Below are positions 36,001 through 46,399 of a DNA stretch of 64,000 nt, piece after piece. How positions within the stretch are numbered: position 1 is the first letter of the stretch; each line of letters begins with the position of its first letter. Both the position numbers and the translations under genes were made by a program. The DNA comes from Heliocidaris tuberculata (taxonomy: Eukaryota > Echinodermata > Echinoidea > Camarodonta > Echinometridae), in assembly GCA_025618425.1 (NCBI GenBank), contig CM046847.1, positions 5,114,759-5,178,758 of the forward strand, given 5' to 3'. Under the pieces are notes generated by a model. It worked only from the letters and a program-made list of their open reading frames with translations, did not search any database and was not told the DNA's origin.

Positions 36001-37222
36001 AATTTCTTTCTAGTTGTTTTGATGAACTTGTGGGAGACACTAAACAGTCCAAAATACTGGAACAAGCCTGATGAATTCAACCCGTATCGTTTCTTGAGCG
36101 AGGACAGACAAAGCATCGTGAATCACCGCGCTCACATCCCATTCGGAATTGGTAAGAAGTCAAGTAAAATAGAAACGGAAGAACACCATCTGCTTTTTGC
36201 GCAGTATTTAAGGAATGTAAATGAAGAGTAATTTTGCAGAAGGAACGCTCCACAACCCTGGTCACGTAGCTTTTGCGCTTTATGTTACCTTGGCTAACTT
36301 GTGTTTTATTTAGGTACACAGACTACTGACAGACGATAGAGCAGGAAAGGTCATTTCTTAACACAAATTTCCCAATTCTAGGATAACTACCCCTCAACTA
36401 CCATCCCGGACTATGACAACTTCCCCTAGACAAGTAGCCTGTAACAGTGTTGTAGGTCTCGTCTCCGTCTCGAGAACCGTTTTTATAGGGTCTCAGTCTC
36501 GGACCTCAAAGTTTCAGTCTCGGAAAGGAAAGTCTCTGTCTCTAGAGGTATCGGTCTCGGAAGAGGTGGTCTCTGTGTCAGTCTAGGTCTTAGTCTCGGA
36601 CCTTGAGGTCTCGACTACATGCAACACCCTTTGGTAGTTTTCCAATAGACGTAGTTTTGACGAGGAGTTGTCCGGGGATCGGTAATCGAGGTTTATAGAT
36701 GTCCGGGGTGATAGTCCAGGGTAGTCAGTCGTCCGGGAAGTGGTATACTCCGATAGTCGCCTGGACATGAAAAAGTGTCCTGATGTGGCAAGAAGTGATA
36801 TCGTTTAATGGTGTGGTCTATCAAACTCGCCAAGAATTTCCCGGCATCTATGATAAATTTCGCTTGAACTGTTTAAGGAAGTTGGATTTTTTTTTCTATA
36901 AAAATTAATGAGCTATAATATGCCGTGAGTTGACAAAAACCGAACCGATAGCGGATTTTAAAACCTATTAGTACATTTGCATTTCTTTTGAATTAACCTC
37001 TTCTTCTATGTCTTTATCGTGTCATTATTACCACAAGGTCTCCGTGTATGTCTGGGTGAAAAGTTGGCAAAGATGGAGCTTTTCATTATCTTCACAAGTC
37101 TACTACAGAGATTCACGTTTCGACTGGCAGACGACAGTCTCTCGGTTGGCATGAAGGGCAAGGCGGGAATCACTTACACTCCTCTCGATTACAACATTAT
37201 TCTAGAAAAACGTCACGTGTGA
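28781..37222 (+). CDS. Cytochrome P450, CYP2 clan, copy B (six exons)
   Basis: Paralogue of the gene at 16877. Proposed exons: 28781-29189, 31746-31956, 32209-32626, 34522-34711, 36014-36151 and 37038-37222, each exactly the same length as in copy A. Total 1551 bp, 516 residues, intact. All core motifs are present: WKNLR, I-helix GAGMATT (320-326), ExxR (378-381), and FGIGLRVCLG with Cys460. By my reading about 25 residues differ from copy A. Exon 6 gives an identical protein, while exons 3 and 4 hold most changes. Differences include IP to PA at 125-126 and T386A, V390A, H392R just after ExxR, in regions that line the substrate pocket in CYP2-type enzymes. The exon 1 donor is GTAACT instead of GTAAGT, perhaps slightly weaker. 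Endoplasmic reticulum enzyme; substrate unknown. Confidence 0.93.
29376..29955. mobile_element. TTAA-flanked element (Kolobok/T2-like) in copy B intron 1
   Basis: TTAA stands at both borders (29372-29375, 29956-29959), with inward sequences AGGGATAC and GCCCCT. Copy A at the equivalent place (near 17450) has a single GTAA, i.e. a near-perfect empty site. TTAA plus TTAAAGGRR-type ends is typical of Kolobok/T2 elements; piggyBac also uses TTAA. No transposase inside. Confidence 0.8.
30002..31166. mobile_element. Long foldback element (~1.17 kb), copy B intron 1
   Basis: The arms are about 500 bp and start TACCCAGTATAAAAAGTAAG; the right end is the reverse complement. A short centre (about 30540-30625) ends in (TCAC)n at 30617-30640. 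The ends fit a TA target duplication. Absent from copy A. No coding frame beyond repeat translation. Confidence 0.8.
31400..31560. repeat. ATC microsatellite and G/C-run palindrome
   Basis: A CATCATCGTCGTCATC tract is followed by TTCATCGGGGGG and, 40 bp later, CCCCCCGATGAA, so the two homopolymer runs are inverted copies. Confidence 0.75.
32167..32208. repeat. (CT)n polypyrimidine tract at exon 3 acceptor, copy B
   Basis: About 17 CT units lead into TTCCAG, the exon 3 acceptor. Longer than the copy A tract. Confidence 0.9.
32775..33050. repeat. GTGTCTCCCTAATACAC repeats plus (CA)n/(TA)n microsatellites
   Basis: GTGTCTCCCTAATACAC occurs twice (an AC-ending variant near 32852 and a copy near 32921), with a related copy reading CTCATACACC between them. 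An inverted copy (GGTGTATTTGGGAGACAC) lies near 32800. (CA)n (32962-33000) and (TA)n follow. It appears to be a small inverted-repeat element carrying microsatellites. Confidence 0.65.
33392..33613. mobile_element. MITE upstream of P450-B exon 4 (inverted relative of 34961)
   Basis: Matches the reverse complement of 34961-35204 across its length, for example TTGAGCACCTAGTGAC and GTCAAGAACAACCTTTGTTT. Its ends are more decayed (CCGAAACGGTATA). Confidence 0.8.
33939..34259. mobile_element. TTA-flanked MITE in copy B intron 3
   Basis: Inverted ends TAAGCCAGTTCG and CGAACTGGTCTA between TTA at 33936-33938 and 34260-34262. Copy A lacks it (site near 20443). TTA duplication suggests PIF/Harbinger type. 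The ends resemble TAGACCGGTTCGG of the element at 34961. Confidence 0.82.
34961..35204. mobile_element. MITE downstream of P450-B exon 4
   Basis: 244 bp with inverted ends TAGACCGGTTC and GAACCGGTCTA. It is oriented opposite to the copy at 33392-33613, so the two bracket exon 4 as an inverted pair. Confidence 0.85.
35656..35863. mobile_element. Palindromic MITE in intron 4, copy B
   Basis: Counterpart of 22038-22241 with better-preserved right end (GATTTCGGGCC) and TTA on both sides. Shared position shows insertion before the P450 duplication. Confidence 0.82.
36455..36625. repeat. GTCTCG-based minisatellite, copy B intron 5
   Basis: Degenerate GTCTCGG units matching the copy A array at 22850, with different internal unit order. 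Confidence 0.8.
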
Positions 37223-38374
37223 ATCGGAGAAGAGGTTTTATCTACAACACGTTTTAGCCTTTAAAAGTGAACACTCTGTTTTTATCTTTTTATTTGATTT
37301 TTTTCACATTGTATTTCTATTTCTTATCATCATCATAATCATTATGTGACGGCCGCAGTCAAGATGGAATTCACTCTTCGACGCCACTCGCTCTTTTCTG
37401 TCATGATCTTAAGAATATCTTCTATCTCAAAGAGTGTGTGCAGTTATGCCAATGAAGTTCTGGGGGCGTCGGTTCCTGTTTGGGGAGGGCATCCTCCAGT
37501 AGATGACGTCTGACAGAACCTGGTCTTTATAGCTCTATAGCAATGACTAGCAAGGCGTGCTCTGCGTTGAGCAAAAACTATTTCTTAAATCACACAATCA
37601 TAATATATGAAAAGTGTCTATAAAATAAACGTTATATTGATACAGATTTCATTATTTTGTTTTCTAAACTAAATGGCATGATTGGTAAAATATGTTAAGT
37701 GTAAACTTGGTCATTGTTTTAAATATGTATTAGCATCTTTCGTTTTTATATAATTATTTCATCATCCTCCGTTTATATTCATAATAGCATCTTACGCTTT
37801 CATATATATATTAGCATCTTTATTTTTGTATCCCAGATCAGTAATAATGGAACGCTATGTAAAATATTTTTTGTCCATATTAAAAACGCGTAGTGTCACT
37901 ACAGTATAGCTTGTTGACATAGGATCAAGGAGATAACCAATGCTCTCAATATTATCTTGTACATCATATACAACTATTTTAGAAGCTTTTATACTGTAAA
38001 TTTTACATGTTGTAGAATTTCTTTAGATTGTCAATTACTTGCATTAGATTTACATATCACAGATAACTGAGAATTGCACGGTGTTTAGTCTTAGAATTTT
38101 TAAAAATCTTTTGGGGGTATGACCCAATATCAAATTAAAGTGTTCCGGTAGAGGTGTTTCTAGCTGTCGTGGTGTAGTAAATGATTCTTTGGACGATACA
38201 TCACACAATCCTTAAATCCAACTGTTATCATTATTATGGACATCTAAATTAGTTTTTAAAATTATTCTGGTGTAGCGTTGTAGGTATGTAAATCTTTCAT
38301 ACACCATTTTCCTGAGTGTACATTATATTTGGCTAATACTGATGTTTTAAAAAAGGAAGAAGGGCCATCTTTTA

Positions 38375-39700
38375 AGCATTAAAGGAAACTTCGCATAAAA
38401 TGCAACCACTTTTATTTAAATCTTTATTCCAAAGTAAAAGACAAGTGGGCAAATAAAAAAAAAACGGATGCATAATTAACAGTACAGCGAACATACAAGG
38501 TTATTTACTATTTAAAATAAAAGTACAAAACATACATTGAATAATTGCTGGCACATCATGAGCTGTGCACCAATGGAATATCAACTGAAAATTGTATGTA
38601 TTTATATTTTGGAGCAAGCGCCATGAGTTGGCGGGTACCATTATATCATTATCATCATTATTATTCACCTAATTCGTTCAAATCCATGGAATGCAGCACT
38701 GATTCGAAATCACAATATAAAAGAGAAGGAATCAGAAAGAGGGGAAAAGAGAAAGTAGGCCTATAGTTAAAAGAGAGGGGATCAGGAGAAAGAGAGAGAG
38801 AGAGAGTGGGGAGAGAAAAGGGAGAGAAAAGATAGGGATAGATGTAAAAGATAAACGGCAGAGAACAGAAAGAGACGAGAGCGGAGAGGGAACAGAAATA
38901 GAAAGGAGAGTGAGTGGAGGGGGAGAAAGAGAAAAACAGAGAGAGAGAAAGAGACAGAAATTTACAGATAACAGTATGAATCCAGCAAGACGGGCTTGAA
39001 TACAAACTGTTATGGAAACGTTGTTTATAACAAGGGGCATTAAGCCTGCCAGTTACCGCCTGAAAAAAATATGATTTATTTCTGGGGGAAAATTGTGAAT
39101 CTTATCTCGATAAATTCGTGAAGTTTAGAAGTTATAACTATAAAGCTACACATCGAAAAGCTCTTTAATTCATACATATGAACTTATTTAATGTAACGCT
39201 GTTAAAGCAGAATCCGTTATTACAGTCCTGACGCAATTCGGCAATCGAAAGTCTTATACATCTTTCACTTTTGATATTTTGTCAGCAAATGATAACAGAA
39301 ATGGACAATATTTTTCTAGTCTCTACATTCCTATCACATAGTTGGCTGGCTGTAAAAAATATCGTCCTTTAATATTTTTTTTTTCTAACCTGGAAATTTG
39401 CTAGATTAAGGGGTGTTTTTTTTTTAATCCAGGCAAAGTCATTTCATTCGGAAACCAGTTTCTATCATTTGCGACCTAAAGAATTGTCATCAAAATTCAT
39501 TGTTATAATCTTACAAAACAAAACTTATGAACATTTGTAAAAATAGTAATATTGCATTATTATCTTGGAGGCCTATTGCATCTTTTGCAGAAAACATTCA
39601 AGTGAAAAATAAAACATCGACAATGTAAAACTAAAGGGCTTGTTCTAAAGCCTTAAAGTACGTTACAGACATAATCTTTGGATAAATTTCAGAAGTTAAA
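38375..39700. other. Intergenic DNA with purine-rich tract
   Basis: No gene recognised. A GA-rich tract spans about 38728-38960 and creates long F/S/L-rich minus-strand frames that are not genes. The remainder is AT-rich. This interval separates the convergent P450-B and SDR genes. Confidence 0.65.
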
Positions 39701-39707
39701 CATCAAG

Positions 39708-42700
39708 TTAGTCTTTCTCCTCTCCCGCCTTACCATAAAATGGTCTTAGTCTATCAGCCAGGTAGTCGATAAACTCGTCCCCGGTAGGGTCCCGGTACTT
39801 TCGTTCTGCCAGTGCCACGACGGCCTAAGTGAGTATAAATCAATAAAATATCCAATATGATTCACTTGATTCAGATCCGATCTTTCTAATAACCATCCAG
39901 CCTTTTCTCATAAATCACAGGACGTTGGAATTGACAGTTTCCAGGAAATTATCTGAGGACACTTGAAAATGAAGTTGAGTTCTGGTCATGCGAATAAAAT
40001 GTGAAGGAAACAATTGAGAAAAAGTAGATTATGCTGTATATAAAGCAAAATTTGTGTATTTTGAGGTTTTGAAATCATAAAAATAAAAAGAAACCGACTC
40101 AATCTTGCTTAAAATCAAATAAGTGAACAGAACTGCAAGCAGAAATGGGTGTATCTTTACACACATATGTGACACGAAAGTTTGGTCCAAAACTTTAAGA
40201 ATCTTTGTCATATTTCAAATATCAAGGCAATTTGAAGGGCAATTTGAAGGGCAATTTGAAGAGCAATCCTTTTCACGGGACACTTCTGGTATGATACACT
40301 TTCACTCTAACATAAAAAGAATGAGAAAGCTTACAATTTAGTTTTCACCTTAACCAGAACTCAATCAATCAATCGTTAGGTCCGTCTAAACTTTACTCAG
40401 TTTTCATGTATTGCCCTCTTTAATGGGACAATTATATCAAAGTTGAAGTAAAACCTTTTTTTTTTCTTCTCTATCCATGAAATTAAATACGTACCTCTTG
40501 AGGCTGGTATCGAAAGTGGGGTTTGGCATCGGTGGCAGCTCGAAGCACCACATGCGCGACATCCTCCGCCGTGATCGACGGGCATTTGGACCATTCCAAG
40601 TCATGATCGCGGTACCTGCTCAACTTGCGATCAATCTCGTGCACATCCGGGTGATCTGAGATGCCCTTTGATCCCGCACCTCCGAGGCCATCGGCGATCA
40701 TGGTGTCTCCGATAGGCGTGATGACCCCGCCTGGTTGGATTAAACTGACCCTGCAAAAATATAGAGAATACAGAATATATAGTTTACCATTATTCTTCCT
40801 CTTGCTAATTCTCAGTAAGAAATAGCATTGTTGTTATTTCTCTCTCTATGTTGCTAATCTCATCCTGTGTTAGTATGTTTGATTTGAGTCAATTTTGTCT
40901 CCTGCTTCTGTTCCGTGTTGATCTATTGATTCGTTTTACTTTATCCGAAAAAAAATTATACTAAGAGACTGTATAAGCTTGATAACAAGCATACTTAGAA
41001 ATGACAATGGTAAAATGTCTACAAAATACTGAAATATTTATAAAACAATTCACCAACAAAACTTTATTGTCGTAAGAAGTATAATAGAACGGATCATGAA
41101 ATGACTTCGTGTTTTATGTCTCAGAGATTCCATTTGAAATAATATTCATATGAAAATATATCTCAGGCCTATGTACGAACCATATATTGAAGAATCGTCC
41201 AATCACTGCCGTCTCTTCACTTAACCCTTCAATGCCGAATTTGGCCGAGGTATAGATATTCATATACGGAGCTCCTGCAATACAAGTGTGTCGGAACGGC
41301 ATACATTAGAATATATTGTATTCGACTTGTGCCGATCTTAAATCCCTCGATGATGATCATACAAATTCAAATTCAAATTTATTGAAATAGAATCCTGACA
41401 TAATAGGATTATCATAAACAAACAAACAAAACAGAAGCATGTTAAAGGGGGTACCCAATGCTGAAACAATGTTAGTTCATTTAAAAGATCATGATTTTAT
41501 TAGCAGAAAATCATCTGCCTTAAGTTTTTTTAAAATTCGTGTTGCCAGAAAAATCCCCGAAATATGGTAAGACTTCAGGATATTTTGGCCCCTCAGCTGT
41601 GTCCCAATTTCAGCTAGGTAACCACAATGACGTCAAAGTGGTTACCCAGGTTCGCGTATTGCAGATGTGTTGCGCGCTAGACTGTACAAAATGCATTACA
41701 CCTTGCGCGCATTTTGCTATAATTGCGCGACAAGGTAACCACTTTGACGTCATTGTGGTTACCTAGCTGAAATTGGGACACAGCTGAGGGGCCAAAATAT
41801 CCTGAAATCTTACCATATTTCGGGATTTTCTGGCAACACGAATTTTTAAAAAAAATTAAGGCAGATGATTTTCTTCTAATAAAATCATGATCTTTTAAAT
41901 GAACTAACATTGTTTCAGCATTGGGTACCCCCTTTAAATAGGATCAGAATTTAACAAAGCAAAGGCACATTCTTAAAAACAAAGTTGTACATAATTATCA
42001 TAAATATAAATATCATAAATATACATGTAGCTTAGTCATCCACCTTTCCCTCTCCTAACCCCCCCCCCCCCAAAAAAAAAGTCAGGTAAAAAAAATTATT
42101 ACATTATTCTTATAATTAAGAAAGGAAGCAGTTGCATATCAGTACACAATAAACCCTTCGTTACCTATAGTTTAAATTACATACATTTTGCCACTCCCAA
42201 TTGTAGAAAAATACTGACTACGCCACATAATGTTGATGCGGTATAAGCAAAATTAGGGATAAATAAAGAAATATTAACTGATGACATAAAAATCAGTATC
42301 AATTAAATGATCGAGGTCAAGCCACTGATCAGTTCAGATCATTGAGGTTAATAACATATCGAAATACACTGGTGTCACTTTTCTTATTGTAGTATCAATA
42401 AACTTCGTACAATTTTTTTTTTCTCCCCTCTTACCTTCAACTGCGTTTCTACTTGACATATTGATGATTCTTCCCGACTCCTGTCTCTTCATGATGGGCA
42501 GGACGGCTCTCATCATCCGAAGATAGCCGAACAGGTTGATGTCATACAGCCGAAGGATGTCGGGCATGCTGATCGTCTCCAAAGCCTTCTTCGTACAGAT
42601 CCCAGCATTGTTCACTAAGGCATAGATGAGTCATTGTTCAATGTTTAGATCAGCGGTCTTTACACAGGGGCGTCGCTGCATTGGGGGAGGGCTGTCACGA

Positions 42701-45700
42701 TCCCATTCAAAAAGTTCTCTCAGCGAATTTTGATTAAGTTTTAGTTTTATGGGCAGATCGCAAATTGATGACCACTAGGGGGAGGGGGTATCATTTCGTA
42801 TTATGTCCTCACATTTTGAGAATTTAGCGACCAGATTTTACCTTTGTTTAATGTCTGCAAATTTCGCAATCTGAGCCTTCTGAGGACAACCCTGAGTCAA
42901 CCCTTGCTTCCTTCCCGTAGCGTTTCCTATGTTTCCACTTTTTAATCAATGTGCTATCACCCTCACACTGCGGATAGATTACGCTCTTGTTCAAGCTCTT
43001 AGACAAGCAAATCAATCACAATAAATCAAAATCTTGTCTATAATTCAAGTGTAGACGATGATCATGAAAAAAAAAACAAAAAAAAAACGTTCCCTTAAAG
43101 TGATTGATTAACTTTGTGAAAAATTGTAAAATCAGCTCAAATGCCAGTGAATTGTGTGCAGTCCTCTAACTACATATATAATTAAGGATATGTGAAAGTA
43201 TGAGAGAAAATGGAACCCGTTTACTATCCTAAAAAAGAGAAAATCGCGATCAATCGCTAGCGCAAGTCGCTGGGCTTCTTCGCTGCGCTGCAGTCACAAA
43301 AACCAAGAACCAGCGCTTGGCGATTTCAGAGCGGGTTTCCAGCCCGTACGGTATTCTGTGATAGAGCGAGGTATGCCAACCGTAAGAGTTCTTTAGGGTT
43401 CGGTGGTACTCTATCCCGACATCAATGTTCAATCGTAAATATCTTGATATATAAACGACCGATCAGCTTATAAAACTCAGGCGATTCCTGTCTGAGCTAA
43501 AGGTTTGCAATTATGATTACAGCATTAGCTGGAACAGTGATTTTTTTTTTCAATCCGGGCAAAGTTAATCAATGCCTTTAATATCTTATGGATAAAACAT
43601 GTTGAAATTTAAGCTCTCATATCTCATTTCATGAGTACGGCCCCTGATTTTTGGATGAGCTTTAGACGGCTCACTTTCACAAAGGGCAGAGATGTCAAGC
43701 AAACTAAAAATACATCAATATGCCATTGGGTCTCTTATGCCCGTTGCAAACGAGTTGTCATTCTTATATGCGTTAATGACATACATGCGCTGATAAAGCC
43801 CTTACGTCGCACAAGCGTATTCAATTTTTTTGGGGGGCAGGGGCAGTCCCCCCCCCCCACAGAATTTCAATCAAGAAAATAAAAATGTGACTCTTTGAAG
43901 AATCGTGAATCTCTTATTTAAAAAAAATGGAACCAAACTACTTTTAAAACATAAGTGAAAGAGAAATTTTTAAAAATGTCTCGTTCTGTCGCAATGCGAC
44001 AATGCCGCGTAGTGTTTTTAAAGGGAAATGTTCACCATGATATTAAGTTGGTTTTAAAAGAAGCAGAAAAATTAAAGAAACAGATTAATGATTTTTTTAG
44101 CAAAATCGGATAAGAAATAAGAAAGTTATCAATTTTTGAAGTTGTAATCAATCAAACACAAATTGGCAACTCTGTTACGTATCTTGCGAGCTCCTCTCTC
44201 ATTTGCTTCATAAGCAAAAGTTCATATTTTTTGTTTTTGTTTTTGTTTTGTTTTGGGGTTTGTTTGTTTTTTTGGTGAGGGAATAGATTTGTATCATACA
44301 GGTTTTGTGAAAAAGCATAAGTTACATGATGTTACTTCCCCTTTAAGTAGACATTTTGGATCCAACCGTCAAGATATTGGGGCACGTGTAAAGCCCAGAA
44401 GAGTGAATTTGAACACTCCTTCACACTAATCATTGAAATAAAAATCAGAAATATCTTCAAACACAGAAATCAAATCAATGATTTATGCATGAATTGTAAA
44501 GAATAAAGCCGTCCGAAAACTTTCAATCGAAATGCAATTAGGCAAAAAAAACTGCTTGCTTGCTTCGCTCGCTCGCAAATATCTGTGACTCATTGTGTTG
44601 TTGCTAATTACACTGCAATGGATATAAAACAAAATTAAATTAAATGCACAATTTGCAAATAATGAACAGATGGGGGAACTTACCATCGGACGACCAATTC
44701 CGACGCAAATTAGGGTCTAAGAGGATTTTTTTTTTTTATGGACCACCATTGGCTCGGATTTCTCTTCCCCCCCCCCCCCCCACCCCCTCCGCCCAGAAGC
44801 GAAGGTCTAGATACGCCAATGGCACATACGATACGTTAGTAATAATCAAAGGGAATATTTTCAGTGTTCATTTTGCTTTCACATTGTGTAGGATGCCACT
44901 CTAGCATGGAGCGTCGAAGACCGGAGAAGACCTACGTCAGCAGATGACCCTAAATTTGCTCCTGCGACATTTGCTCCGCTGTCCCTAAAAGGTTAAGGTC
45001 AAGGTCATGATTTGTTTTTTTTTTGTTCAGGACAATGTGAAGATTAGGATTAGGGTTAGGGTTAGGGTTAGGGTTAGGGTTAGGGTTAGGGTTAGGGTTA
45101 AGGTTAGGGTTAGGTTTACAGGGGCGGATCTAGCTTTTTTCCAAGGGGGGGGGGTTTGAGGGCTGAGCTGGGTATTACGAGGGAGCGTAGCGACCGAGCC
45201 CGAACGAGCGAAGCGACCGAGCCCGAGCGAGCGAAGCGAGCGAGGGGGAGGGTGTGGGAGGGGGGATACCCCCCTCCCACAGTAGGGAGATTTTTCATTT
45301 TTAGGGTTGCCAGCTTGCGATTTTAAGCATACTTGCATGCTCTATTTTTTCTCTTTTTGTTTTCCTATGCACATTAAATGTTTACTTGGCAGCCCAAGGG
45401 GGGGTTTAAACCCCCTAACCCCCCCCCCCCCCCCCCGTAGAACCGCCACTGGTTTAGGTTTAGGTTTAGGATTAACATGGCAAGTTAGACCGGAGAAATT
45501 GTCGCAGGAGCAAATGTCATGGAACCACGTCAGCAATATGATACCTTGTGTGCAACGGGCATTACGTGACGTAACTTATTACGTTTGTCGAAATTTTCTC
45601 GTTTTTTAAATGGCTAATCGTAAATTTAGAAAGGCAATATAAAAGGGAAACTGGTATTAAACATGCACACCTAGAATATCGATGCGCCCCTGCTGCTCCA

Positions 45701-45945
45701 TCACCATCGCAACTGCCGCCTCAACATCTTCATCCTTGGTGACATCAAGTCGGACAGGAAAGAGTGTGTCGTTGAGGGTTGGTCCGGCTGTTTCGCGGAA
45801 CGTCGGCTCCTCGTCGAGCGAGCCCAGGATGGATCCGTAGACGATGAATCTCCTCTCACGATCCTTGGCCAGGAGATTGGCCGTAGCCAGGCCGATGCCT
45901 GATGAGCAGCCGGTAACTACCACGACCTGAGGTTGCTTTAAGCGG
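39708..45945 (-). CDS. Short-chain dehydrogenase/reductase, 17beta-HSD1/RDH8-like (start missing)
   Basis: NAD(P)-dependent oxidoreductase in at least five exons on the minus strand: 45945-45671, 42614-42435, 41274-41181, 40750-40495 and 39824-39708, all with GT/AG borders and consistent phases (one leading base, then 306 codons before TAA). Motifs: TGCSSGIG nucleotide-binding loop near the start, LDVT, NNAG, MSS catalytic serine region, YTSAK catalytic Tyr and Lys, and SLIQPGGVITPI after the active site. Such order and spacing are those of classical SDRs. The similarity is best to the steroid/retinol group, but substrate cannot be read from sequence. The first visible exon begins at an acceptor (TTGCAG) directly before RLKQPQVVVVTG, so a short upstream exon with the ATG must exist and was not found. 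Exon 3 uses a weak donor, GTTCGT. Confidence 0.88.
41368..42180 (-). mobile_element. LINE 3' fragment (probable), interrupted by a MITE
   Basis: ATTCAAATTCAAATTTATTG on the + strand resembles the 3' repeat tail of the retrotransposon at 25151, followed by AT-rich DNA. The element at 41446 is inserted in it: CAGAAGCATG is left of the insertion and AATAGGATCAGAAT right. No RT frame remains. Confidence 0.45.
41446..41933. mobile_element. 488-bp TTAA-flanked palindromic element (Kolobok/T2-like)
   Basis: TTAA at 41442-41445 and 41934-41937. The ends read AGGGGGTACCCAATGCTG and its exact reverse complement. The arms are about 210 bp, almost perfect, and contain GGTAACCACWNTGACGTCA-type blocks. 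The centre (about 41650-41740) is unique and GCGC-rich. It lies in SDR intron 2. TA rather than TTAA duplication cannot be excluded. Confidence 0.8.
42660..42800. repeat. hAT-like element fragment in SDR intron 1
   Basis: CAGGGGCGTCGCTGCATTGG at 42666 onward matches the terminus style of the hAT-like elements, but no partner end or target duplication was identified. Confidence 0.45.
45043..45118 (+). repeat. Interstitial telomere-like array (TTAGGG)n
   Basis: Eight consecutive perfect TTAGGG units (45050-45097) plus variant units (ATTAGG, TTAAGG, TTAGGT). TTTAGG units continue at about 45453-45475 after the hAT-like insert. Confidence 0.95.
45119..45451. mobile_element. hAT-like insert in the telomere-like array
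   Basis: Ends CAGGGGCGG and CCGCCACTG, with G and C runs and a GAGCGAGCGAAGCGAGCGAG segment inside. The flanks are TTAGGG-type DNA on both sides. An exact 8 bp duplication cannot be assigned because the target is repetitive. Confidence 0.7.
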
Positions 45946-46055
45946 CTGCAATGTTAAGAAGAATCAAATATTGGTTGCATCTAGGAATACCAAGTGGGGG
46001 GGGGGGGGGGGGGTGTAGGGGCTGCAGCCCTCAGGTCCAGGCATTGTGAAATTAC

Positions 46056-46095
46056 ACTATACAGTGCGTCCCAGAAAAAAACGAAACCCCCAAAC
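46056..46095. mobile_element. Solo Tc1/mariner-like terminus
   Basis: TACAGTGCGTCCCAGAAAAA resembles the terminal repeat class of Tc1/mariner elements. No opposite end was seen, so it is a remnant. Confidence 0.4.
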
Positions 46096-46316
46096 AAAGG
46101 GTTATTGTGACCACACTATGTGCTTTATATGGCAATAATTATCTATTTTCCATAAACTAATAAAGTATTTTGCTTTTAAAATAATGATACCTTCGTGGCA
46201 TCCATCCGTACATGCTTTTAATACCGAGCATGCACCAGCATTTTGAAAATGATGTGTCAAAACTCATTTGTGCATAGTGATCATAGTGATGATTACAGTG
46301 ATAATGATAAATAATC

Positions 46317-46390
46317 ATAACAATAATAATAATATAAATAATAATAATAATCATCATCATCATCTTAATCATAATAATAAATAATCATGT
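46317..46390. repeat. (ATA)n/(ATC)n microsatellite
   Basis: Runs of ATAATAATA and ATCATCATC. The minus-strand open frame here (M/I/Y-rich) is a repeat translation. Confidence 0.9.
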
Positions 46391-46399
46391 ACACTGCAT

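Larger units (their letters stand above)
28513..38374 (+). repeat. Tandem duplication unit, copy B
   Basis: Same order of flank, exons and introns as 16593-25075, lengthened by copy-specific insertions (29376-29955, 30002-31166, 33392-33613, 33939-34259 and 34961-35204). The 3' UTR (about 37223-37520) is nearly identical to 23596-23910. Confidence 0.9.
44909..45545. mobile_element. Inverted-repeat element containing telomere-like repeats
   Basis: GTCGCAGGAGCAAATGTCAT near 45500-45519 is matched in reverse by ATTTGCTCCTGCGACATTTG near 44953-44972, and GACCGGAGAA occurs in both flanks. The interior is the TTAGGG array, itself interrupted by the hAT-like insert at 45119. Located in SDR intron 1. 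Boundaries are approximate. Confidence 0.55.

Noticed and set aside
41539..41910. Two similar frames on opposite strands
   Set aside because: They are the two arms of one palindromic element.
45043..45118. True chromosome end
   Set aside because: Array is short, internal to an SDR intron and flanked by unique sequence on both sides.
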